Shown here: positions 55,691 through 64,000 of the stretch, in pieces | How the letters are laid out: the number at the start of each line of letters is the position of its first letter | Numbering within the stretch: position 1 is the first letter of the stretch | Assembly (NCBI RefSeq): GCF_026210795.1 | Contig: NC_089448.1 | Location: 2,170,001 to 2,234,000, forward strand | DNA: 64,000 nucleotides | Source: Rhizophagus irregularis | Lineage: Eukaryota > Glomeromycota > Glomeromycetes > Glomerales > Glomeraceae | Direction of reading: 5' to 3' | Made by a program: the position numbers and the translations under genes | The notes under the pieces: generated by a model | Told to the model about the DNA's origin: nothing | Databases searched by the model: none | What the model saw: the letters and a program-made list of their open reading frames with translations, nothing else

Positions 55691-55779
55691 TAGTACAATG
55701 TACACTATATGGATTAAATTTTTTATTTTTAATATTACGATAGAACAGAAGTTAAACGCGTCAAATGGTGATATCATAA

Positions 55780-56180
55780 GATCGATATATGTTATGTTTG
55801 ACAAATCACGAGATGATGTGACTAAACATTGTGGCTATGAAGTGATGTAATTTAAATAAACCCAGTTTAAAACATATTCAACTTTTACAAATTTGATACC
55901 ATATAACTATACACACGATTTTTTTTCAAAAAAAAAAATCATCTATTTCCACATTATTAATTCAAAGTGGCACTGTTCATTCCGATTGTGGTGCTATAAA
56001 TAAAACGTCACTTTTACTTCGCCTCGTTAACTAAACAACAATTTTACGTTGTTTGCGGCTCAAAATAATTATTGATATCATAATCTCGCATTTTCACATT
56101 ATTAATTAAAGTGGCTTTGCTCTTCAATTGTAAATTTTAGCATGGCGCAATATAGAAAAACGTGGCAAAAATACTCTTGC
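55780..56180 (+). repeat. Inverted copy of the 54.18-54.82 kb upstream segment
   Basis: 55780-55870 complements 54735-54815 (CATTGTGGCTATGAAGTGAT; TTTGACAAATCACGAGATGA). 55925-56015 complements 54250-54310 (GTGGCACTGTTCATTCCGAT). 56015-56175 carries the peptide-family module in plus orientation, ending ATGGCGCAATATAGAAAAAC, GTGGCAAAAATACTCTTGCC. The large minus-strand precursor and plus-strand copy F are therefore a divergent pair with mirrored upstream DNA. Confidence 0.55.
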
Positions 56181-56313
56181 CTGAAACAATTAACACATGG
56201 GCGGATTGATGATCAGAATGTCGATCATTTTGGCTGTCAAAATAATCGACATTGAGCTCATACAAAACTTTGAGAAAGAGGAGAGAAATTTCTACAAATT
56301 AAAATTAACAATC

Positions 56314-56526
56314 ATGCAATTTAAATACTTATTATTCATTGATTTTTGTCTTTACTATTGCTTCAGCGGGTACTAATAACCAATTTAATTTTTTTTTTCT
56401 TTTTCTTTTTTATTAATTTTAATATTAACTGTTAAAATGCCATCTTTTAATAAAGCTTTTGGAGAAATCGATAAACGTGACGTAAACGCAGAATTAAACG
56501 TGGACGCAGACCCAACCGTTTTCTAA
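56314..56526 (+). pseudogene. Secreted-peptide precursor with disrupted signal peptide (copy F)
   Basis: Exon 1 starts MQFKYLLF, but a 4-bp insertion (CATT) shifts the frame inside the signal peptide (..TTATTATTCATTGATTTTTG), so the hydrophobic run is lost. The intron boundaries (GGTACTAATAACC; AATAAAG) are preserved. The second exon still spells AFGEIDKRDVNAELNVDADP then VF-stop, with a KR site and Asp-Ala/Asp-Pro pairs. It is probably a recent pseudogene. Confidence 0.6.
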
Positions 56527-57120
56527 CAAATAACGTATAATCATATTTCTTAATTTTAGGAAACCTCAATTTTTAAAGTCCAAATGTTAAATGTTTCATA
56601 TACTGACGTAGATCAATAAAACAAGTTTAAACAAGTAAACATTAAAAATGACAGGGAGCTTTAAATATTAACGAATAGTAAAACTTTATTATGATTAGAA
56701 TTTTGAGATGAAATTATTAACAAATGAAAATATTCTTATTATGTGAAAAAATTTGTCAAATATAATAAATTCAAATCATTCAAAAAAAAAAAATTCCTTT
56801 CGTAACTGTTGTTTATTTCTAATGAAAAAAAGAATCTCGGATGATTATGCCCTTTGATAAAGAAAAAAATTTTAGATAATTGTTTATTATTAAAAAAAAC
56901 ATTAGGCTTGCAAAATCCGATTTTGTGCGGTTTGCGCCAGATGACGCCGGCCTACATTATCGGCTCATTAAACTTATATATCACAACATCACAACTTAAT
57001 TATTGGGATTTTCAGGCTGGATATCTATCGATTTTGCAACGAAGTATGGACATTCATTATTAAGAATCCTGAGAAATCCATTTAATTATATATTTGTAAA
57101 ATGATGATAATTATTAAAAT
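56527..57120. other. Intergenic region, nothing firmly recognised
   Basis: About 56905-57060 is less AT-rich than its flanks (GTGCGGTTTGCGCCAGATGA) and open for 69 codons, without recognisable features. It may be part of an element. Confidence 0.3.
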
Positions 57121-57330
57121 ATACTAGCCGTTGAACCCGTTGCTCCGCAACGTCAGATAAACATACACGTGATTGGTACGACGGTTAAATGTTATACGCG
57201 ATTTTATACAGTCTTTCGGGTGCACAGGTATAAATTGTAGTCTAAACGTTACGGGAACACAGATATAAATATGTAATCTAAACGTGACTGTCACACAGGA
57301 AAACAATTATTATATAGTAGATATATATAT
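57121..57330. repeat. Candidate short interspersed element
   Basis: It starts ATACTAGCCGTTGAACCC with an adjacent hairpin (CGTTG-CTCCG-CAACG). It has internal repeated phrases (ACAGGTATAAATTGTAGTCT / ACAGATATAAATATGTAATC, then TAAACGT) and ends in TATATAGTAGATATATATAT. The GC-rich head and microsatellite-like tail suggest a short non-autonomous element. The class is not determined. Confidence 0.3.
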
Positions 57331-57935
57331 ATTTTTCCAATTGATATCGACAAATTAGATGGTTTATTTTTTCTTTAAACTAATTTTTGATATAGTATAA
57401 AAAAACGGAAATTTCTGAGCTTGTAGCTAGACCAATCTCAACAAATGCATAAATTATTATCTATTATTAAAGTTTACCTTTATCATAATCATCTTCAGTA
57501 TAATCAACAAGTAGTACATGTTCATAAATGAAAAAAGTCTTCACTTTGAAGATTTAGCCGATGTAAATAAATATTTTGCATATTTAAGAATTTTAACTTT
57601 TAAAATATAAAACGTAAAAGTTATTTTCAAAAGTCAATTTAACATTATACATTATAAAATTTATTAATGATTAATAATAACTTAATAAATTTCTCATACT
57701 AGATTCATATATTCACTTTACATATCTTAAAATTGTAGCACGTAGTTCCGACTCCTTTACACATAATATATTATATTATTATAATGTTCCACAAAATATT
57801 CGGTCGATTCGATTTGAATTTGATTTTAACAAATTGAATTGAAAATTGAATGTTTGATTTAATTCGATTAAAATATGGCCGGAAGATGTTGGCTTTGCTG
57901 ATTTTTATAATATGGAGCAATACAAAAGAATGTTG
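57331..57935. other. AT-rich intergenic region, nothing recognised
   Basis: No supported coding frame, inverted repeat or tandem repeat. A phrase with the alternation AATTCGATTTGAATTTGATT near 57800-57870 is similar to 48450-48500, hinting at a diverged duplicate. Confidence 0.3.
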
Positions 57936-57939
57936 ACCC

Positions 57940-58420
57940 TTATAACAAAAGTACTCTTTACTTCGTTCTCATTAATAACCTACAATTTTACAGATTACTG
58001 TGGTTCGAAATAATTATTGACATCAGAATCTCGCATTTTCACGTTATTAATTTAGTAAATTTTAACATAGTGTAATATAGGAAAATGTGACAAAAATACT
58101 CTTGTATCTCCTTTACTTGCCTTCATTGATAATAACTATGAAAAATGTAATCATGAAATATTTTAGAATATGTGATACTATAGAAAAATTTTCTTATATA
58201 GACAACTTTGAGAAAGTGATAAAAGGTTATACATATCACGAAAAAATAAATTATCTGAATCATGCAATACTTACTGTTGATTTTCGCCCTTTACTATTAT
58301 TTTAGCAAGTAAATAAATTATAAAAAATTTTTTCATTTTCATAAACGAATTCTTTTAATAATATTTAATTCATTATTGAATCACAATACGATAAACGTGG
58401 CGCAGATCCTCCGCTTTGAT
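57940..58420 (+). pseudogene. Decayed secreted-peptide precursor (copy G) with its upstream module
   Basis: 57940-58240 carries the family module (AGTACTCTTTACTTCG, TACAGATTACTG, TCTCGCATTTTCACGTTATT, AATATAGGAAAATGTGAC, GTATCTCCTTTACTTGCC). From ATG 58262 the signal exon reads MQYLLLIF and then runs into another frame. It lacks the usual TTAAAA codons and has an extra C. The GTAAAT donor is still visible at about 58308. A remnant second exon at about 58393-58420 spells KRGADPPL then stop. Confidence 0.6.
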
Positions 58421-58639
58421 AAACAGAATGAGGTCAAACGTCCTTTCTCCAACAAACAACGCGTAAAATCACTTACGACTCGTGTCACATGAAAAATCTC
58501 GATTTTTACGTAATATCAATAATAAATTTACGATATAATATTTAATTTATATAATATTACTATCACTTAGAAGTACTTTATTGAAATAATAACTGACAGT
58601 AATTGTACTTTTAAAATATGAAACTATTTGAGCTTTAAT

Positions 58640-60560
58640 ATATTACCAGTATGTAAATCTTGATGAATTAAATCTTTTTTATTATAATATCATGTAATAA
58701 CTAAACATATATGACCATCAAACCGTGTTCCCATAAACTGACTATGTAGTTATTATATCAATTCAGTTATGTTAAGATGAAAAATCCCACCAATAATTTT
58801 AATTTTTAGAATTATGACAATTGAAATATAATTATATAAATAATTGAAATAATAATACATTTATAGTAACACTATAAATTTTTACACGAAAATTCACAAA
58901 AATGTACTTACATCATAAATTTACAATGTTTCATGTTAATTTACTAAAGAATGTCATTGCAAATTTGCAATCATCTTATGCAACATCAAATCGAAAATTT
59001 TCATCATCGCGGCCATCAGAATTATATGACGTACTATCACAAGTTTGATTATTATTATATTGGGATTGGCCAGTGCGAAGATCTAAACTTTTTTTAGTTA
59101 ATATTTGTGACATGTTGCTGTGACGGTTGTTGCGTCATCGCAAAAAAAAGTGGCTGCCACGTGACTTTTGGATTATCGTGACTTTCTTATGGTGTTGTAA
59201 CCTAGAGAAACATTAAACATCTTATTTTACAAGACTTATTAATATTTAATTAAATCGTCACGTTTCTTATTCTAAATAATACTATTTTTTTCCAGTTATC
59301 GTTCCGAACTTTTGTTTGTAATTACTAACTATTGTAATTACTAACTATTGTAATTACTAACTAAGACATCCCGTTCTATCCTACCCTAATACAATCACCT
59401 CACTTTTTAACGAAACATTCATCCTGCACAGTAAAGAATCTGAAGATTTTAATTTATTTGTGCCAGAATATTGTAGAGTAATTGGCTTTATTCCCAAACT
59501 TCATTATTAGGTTCGATAAAATCTTATTTATTAAAAAAATCTTGCATTTCACACCGTTTCAAAGAGCAAGAACTTTCTACCCTTAGGTAATTTTTTTTTA
59601 AAAAAAAAATCTCGCTTGTAGCACATGTTAACGCGTATCACTTTTAATAGTCATGTTGTTGGTTCATATGAAAGAACATACGCCACAATGACAGCATATG
59701 ATGAATATAACCAAAAAGAGCAGCTCTTTGGGGTTGTGACAGGATCCTGAATAATTATAGATATTCAGCCTCCAGCATATATTTTAAACTTTTATATCTC
59801 ATCCTTGGTTAGTGAGTTAATAACATAAGGCGATATGTAAAATGCAGTTTTTTCGAAGGAAAAGGTTTCGAAGAAAAAGATCGTTTAACGCCAAAAGATT
59901 ATAGATTGTGTTGTGTATCATATTAATTACTTATTGATAAAATAGTTATGTATTATGTACAATTCTTGGGTCCCGGTACAACTATTGATTTTTTTAACTA
60001 TTAATAGTTAGTGGAGTTCTTACCATTGTTAAAAGTCCCGAGTTCTGGCACGACCAACAATTATAGAATTATAGAATATATGGCTTTGACTTATGATATT
60101 CTCATTTTTGTGTATCCTCGCAAAAAATATAATCCGTAATTTCTGTAATAACTCCGTAAATATGATACATTTACGGAAATAACGTGGAAAAAAAAAAAAC
60201 GGAATAAATTTTTTGGATATCCGGATCTGCATCTAAATAAAAATAGCAGATTCAACTTTAACTCATATCATTTTAGTATTTCATTTCTTACCACTGTCAT
60301 ATTTTCCTTTTTTTTAAAAAAAAAAAATAAAAAAAAAATATGATTATTACAATCACTTTTAAAGAGATATAGAGATTACTATTTTTATGTATACTGTATA
60401 CAGGAAAGATGCGGGTGATACAGATCAAGAGTCACATAAAAAAATTTTTGACGGCTTGTTTTATCCTATATAAACGAACTTTTTTTTTGTTCCTCTATGT
60501 TAAAATATTAAAATTTTCTTCTTTAAGGTGCTTATTATAATAATTTTTTTCATTACTGTT
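58640..60560. other. AT-rich intergenic region inside the inverted pair
   Basis: No supported gene. At about 59318-59362 an 18-bp unit (TGTAATTACTAACTAT..) is repeated nearly three times. 58900-59160 and 59640-59750 are less AT-rich but without an open frame. Confidence 0.35.
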
Positions 60561-60572
60561 TGTTTTTATAAG

Positions 60573-61073
60573 AATCCAAGAAAAATTTTCATTTGCTTTC
60601 TTTATTCCACAAAGATCATACAGGGAAGATATACAATAATAGTACCAAACAAGTTCCTGAAATGTGGCAAAATCTCTCGGAAAACAATAAAATTGAGCGG
60701 AGAAAACGATATGAACTTAATCGTAAGCCAGTAAATGAACGGTGCGTTCATTAAATTTTTTTTTTTTTGATCCTTTAACGTTGCTCTTTTTTTTCATTTG
60801 TCCTTCCCGAATATCAAATACAATAAATATTATTTTTTTTCGCTCTTCTTTTTATCTTTTTTTTTATTTTATCTTTTTTATATAAATAAAATGATGTTAA
60901 TCTCATTATTTCATTCTTTTTATTCTTTTAGATGTCATCAACGACGAAGACGTAGCATTATTAATAGGATATATTATAACACTGATACATTAAATCATTT
61001 TACACAAATACCCTTACAAATTACAAATGATCCATTTGCAATCCAATTGTTTAATGGGTCTTCTTTCTACTGA
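60573..61073 (+). CDS. Partial HMG-box protein (MATA_HMG-like), two 3' exons
   Basis: The exon at 60573-60741 (acceptor TTATAAG) reads SKKNFHLLSLFHKDHTGK, IYNNSTKQVPEMWQNLSE, NNKIERRKRYELNRKPVN. A GTGCGT donor and a 190-nt intron follow, and the exon at 60932-61073 (acceptor CTTTTAG) reads CHQRRRRSIINRIYYNTD.. to a TGA. The pattern N-x-F..FHKDH..K-x-x-x-x-MW-x-N-L-S-E-N-x-K-x-x-x-x-x-x-Y-x-x-x is that of an HMG box. HMG-box families are greatly expanded in Rhizophagus. The start codon and the first part of the box were not found, so this may be a partial or broken gene. HMG proteins bend DNA as transcription factors in the nucleus. Confidence 0.5.
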
Positions 61074-61374
61074 GTACTATCTTTCTGTGACATGATTAAT
61101 GTTAATCAACGTATTAGATCATGACCATCACGTACCATAATACAAATATTTTTTCATATTTTTAATCGTGTCACTTATTTTTAAGTTCCCTATCTAATAT
61201 AGTGCAAAATTAATTTGAAATCATTAAAGCAAGTCATGAATATTATCACTTATTTCAATAGTTTCATATTTTAAAAGTACAATTACTGTCAGTTATTATT
61301 TCAATAAAGTACTTCTAAGTGATAGTGATATTATATAAATTAAATATTATATCGTAAATTTATTATTAATATCA

Positions 61375-63035
61375 CCTTAGGTTTGTTTATTTGCTTGCTT
61401 TAGCAAAGATTTGAAACCTTTCAGTGAAATGTCAGGTATTCCAATTTTATTTTATATCTCACTCTATTTGTAATATTTCCCAGAAAAGAAAAGAATGCGC
61501 ACAATCAATTATTATTAATGACAGATAACCTATGAGATATTACACGAAGCTAGAATTGCTTGCAGAACGTAACTCATGTTGCTATACTAATGTTATATTT
61601 TCTTTTCTCAAAAATGTAGAATAACCTTGAATCAGTATTTTGAAAAATCAATTTTGTTAGTCTCATACGTCGGTTAATTTTGTTGGTGTCGTTAACTCTG
61701 ATTGGTCCCATTGGCTTTGTTTCGTAAATCTGCTGTCGATTCCGTGAATTCTGTATAGGAGTTTCGCTGGCAGTTATTTAGTATTTAATGCCCATTAGGT
61801 ATTAAAGCTATTAACTACTTATTATAACTGTTCCTCTCCGAATTATAGATAATCAGATAGTTGTTTGCACATATACGTTTAATTAACACGAATTATGATT
61901 AAAGTTGAATAGAGAACATTTTCTTTATGCCAAGAACTTAAAAAAGTTTGTGTCTGATTAAAAATAGTCATTAATAATTTTACATAAAAATTGATGTAAA
62001 ATATTTTATTTAATTTCTTTAATTCTGTTATTTTGAACAAAAATAAAGACAAATTTTTTTTTAACTAAAAGAATATATCACAGTTTAAGTTATGATCGTA
62101 TGAAATTTTTCTTTTTTAGTACTAAGAAGATAAAGCATGACCAAAGTTAAAATGAGGAGTACTACATAATATAGAGAATTTTTAAATTTTAACATTATTT
62201 CATTTTCATGTCTTTATATTATGTAGTAAAAATATATTAAGTTTGTAATGCTAAACGCACATAAACTATTAAAAACACAAAGTTCTAATAGATATTTAAG
62301 AGTAAGGATCGTCCAAGTTAGCTGAAAATAACGTCAATATATATCATAGTTACAAGAAAACAAGGTGATATAGATAATTTTTTTTTTTTTTTGGTTATTT
62401 AAATATAAATTGAAATTCCAAATGTTGTTCTAAATATCAAAAAATTCGTTAAAGAAGGCTCTAATATTTAAAAAAAAATTTTAACATGAGTGAGTGATAA
62501 AGACAAGATCTTAGACTAGAATCGAATTAGCAAAAGCACAGAAATATCCATTGGGATAATAAATTTTTTTTTTTAAAAAAAAAATGACTGTTATAATCTT
62601 TAAATAAATACATAGAAGAAAAAAAAGAAACTACAAAATGGAAAGATCTAACTAGAACTATGACTTTAAACACCAATTACAAACTCAGAGATATGCTATC
62701 CAGAGGACAAGGGCATATGCTATGGTTTATCACTTTATCTTGTTTCCAATAAACCAACGATTCTTTAATTGTTTACTTAACTGCACGAAAGGATTTTTAG
62801 GATTTTTTTCGCGTTTTTTTCCATTCTTTCATATAATTTATAATAATTTTCTTGTCCAAATAAAAGAAAAAAAAATTCAATATGAGAAAAAAAAATTAAT
62901 AAAATATTTTTTCTTTTTCGATTAATGTAATACGAATAAATTAATTTCGTCTGAATTTATATGTAGTCGCTTATGATCTAGAGAAATAATGGACATTTTA
63001 ATAATAAAACTGCAAATTTTAATCAATTTTCAAAT
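61375..63035. other. AT-rich intergenic region, nothing recognised
   Basis: Short frames (such as 62722-62925) are AT-driven. No repeat or motif is supported. Confidence 0.35.
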
Positions 63036-63234
63036 TAAGGCCACTCCAACTTGATCCTTCGTTTAACATAACCCCGTTTTCAAGAGAATAATACATATAA
63101 TTTAGGCCGGAATTATAAAATTTGGTTATAATTATTAAAAATCACATGACCTGCTTATAACTTTGGCCGAAATTATGTTAATTCTGGTTGTGATTTGTGA
63201 TCCTCAAGTTATGAATTTGGCTTGGAGCGCCTAA
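63036..63234. mobile_element. 193-bp MITE with TAA target duplication
   Basis: The element at 63039-63231 starts GGCCACTCCAA and ends TTGGAGCGCC (inverted termini, about 10 bp with two mismatches). It is flanked by TAA at 63036-63038 and 63232-63234, as in PIF/Harbinger insertions. Internal inverted words (CCGGAATTATAAAATT / AACTTTGGCCGAAATTATG) add to the foldback character. Confidence 0.55.
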
Positions 63235-64000
63235 GGATAAATCACCACAACCATTAAATGAAATATATACACAGTAAAATATGAAGAGTTACCCCCATGC
63301 AAAGCATGAGTATTTCTTTTATTTGTTTCTTAGACAAAAAACAAATACCCAACGTAAATACCGTCAAGTTGGGAATGTTGTAACTAATTAGTGTCAGCTA
63401 TAAATGTAAACTCTAAAAATTTAGCTTGATAATACAATTAGAATAGTAAACATTAATATTCTTTCATGTTCCTTCTCCTGTCACTTCTGTTCCTTCCCTA
63501 TTCTACCAGAAATCTAAATTATATAATTATATCCTTCTGTTTACTTCTCTTTGACGGAGGTAGGTTTAACCTGATTCCAAGCAGAGTTGATCACTTCTGA
63601 TATCCTTCTTCATCCTTCGTAGTATAGAAGCCAGTCACATGAGGAAGACTAGCTCTCGTCACTCACAACACCTTACATGATCGTCACCTTACGGGCCCAT
63701 TTAAAAAAAGTCCCACAAAAATTATGCCACTTCGATCGACATTCCAATACCCCAAGGTTTTTCCAAAATAATTGAAATGAGAAGGAAAAAAAAAGAAAAA
63801 ATAAAAAGGAAAAGACAAAACCACTCCTACACCAAATGAAACACCAAAGAAACAACCTGCTGCGTCTAATAACACATTTTATCTCACTTTTCTAAGGTTT
63901 TCCCTTTGATCAAAAAAGTTACATAGTCCAACAAGTCCAAACTTTGCAGACTTTTTAGGCTCTTAAAAAAAACTATTTTTTCCAGCTTATTTCACTATGA
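63235..64000. other. Window end, no gene established
   Basis: About 63450-63900 is richer in C on the plus strand. Minus-strand frames there ('MLLDAAGCFFGVSFGVGVVL') are hydrophobic and could be the end or an intron-containing part of a gene outside the window, but no domain is recognisable. Confidence 0.25.

Larger units (their letters stand above)
58512..61374. repeat. Pair of about 118-bp inverted repeats 2.6 kb apart
   Basis: 58512-58630 and 61256-61374 are complements with only a few mismatches (for example TATTACTATCAC versus TATCACTATCAC). Shared words include TTACGATATAATATTTAATT, ATCACTTAGAAGTACTTTAT and ACTGACAGTAATTGTACTTT. They enclose the partial HMG-box gene. They could be ends of a large element, a recent inverted duplication, or 3' flanks of duplicated peptide genes (copy G lies just outside). 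Confidence 0.7.

Overview
The window looks like nuclear DNA of an arbuscular mycorrhizal fungus (Glomeromycotina, Rhizophagus-like). The case is cumulative. The DNA is very AT-rich and broken by mobile-element debris. Introns are short GT..AG introns, mostly 60-105 nt. There is a TKL-type kinase with the lineage-typical 'NWTS..N.KIDN..QE.Q' and 'EWIPY.QF' linker, a small HMG-box locus, Crypton-like and hAT-like relics, non-LTR retrotransposon fragments, and degenerate TTAGGG-type repeats. The species is inferred from these family signatures and was not tested by search.

Layout. 0.9-5.4 kb (minus) holds one kinase gene in which a whole exon cassette (hinge end, zinc ribbon, N-lobe start) is repeated in tandem and joined to a single catalytic C-lobe. 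6.0-8.3 kb is a 5'-truncated non-LTR retrotransposon with poly(A) and a 16-bp target duplication. 8.5-12.8 kb is a mosaic of inverted-repeat elements, a frameshifted zinc-knuckle gene and telomere-like repeats. 13.5-14.8 kb is an intact gene of unknown function. 15.5-18.4 kb is a BiP/Kar2 gene broken by frameshifts and by an 891-bp TA-flanked element inserted in its coding exon. 22.3-24.0 kb is an apparently complete Tc1/mariner transposon. 27.4-29.1 kb is a MOCOS-like PLP enzyme without a MOSC domain. 34.8-38.3 kb carries two similar single-pass membrane proteins. 42.2-43.8 kb is a decayed Crypton-type tyrosine recombinase. 60.6-61.1 kb is a partial HMG-box gene.

The most striking system is a dispersed family of small secreted-peptide precursors between 21.7 and 58.4 kb. 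Each has a near-identical 17-18 residue signal peptide on its own exon, a short intron at the signal-peptide end, and a second exon carrying Lys-Arg sites followed by Asp-Ala/Glu-Pro/Glu-Ala dipeptides. That is the architecture of Kex2-processed, alpha-factor-like precursors. The largest member (53.27-54.04 kb, minus) has 20 YGY-ending units. Other members have one to three cleavage sites, and several are pseudogenes. A shared upstream module, repeated in tandem in places where no gene follows, lies next to the copies, and the copies lie in both orientations. The locus looks like a birth-and-death cluster of peptide-signal genes.

Most remaining DNA is AT-rich intergenic sequence with poly-A/T runs and MITE-like elements, several with clear target-site duplications (2, 3 or 8 bp). 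No rRNA, convincing tRNA or CRISPR array was seen.
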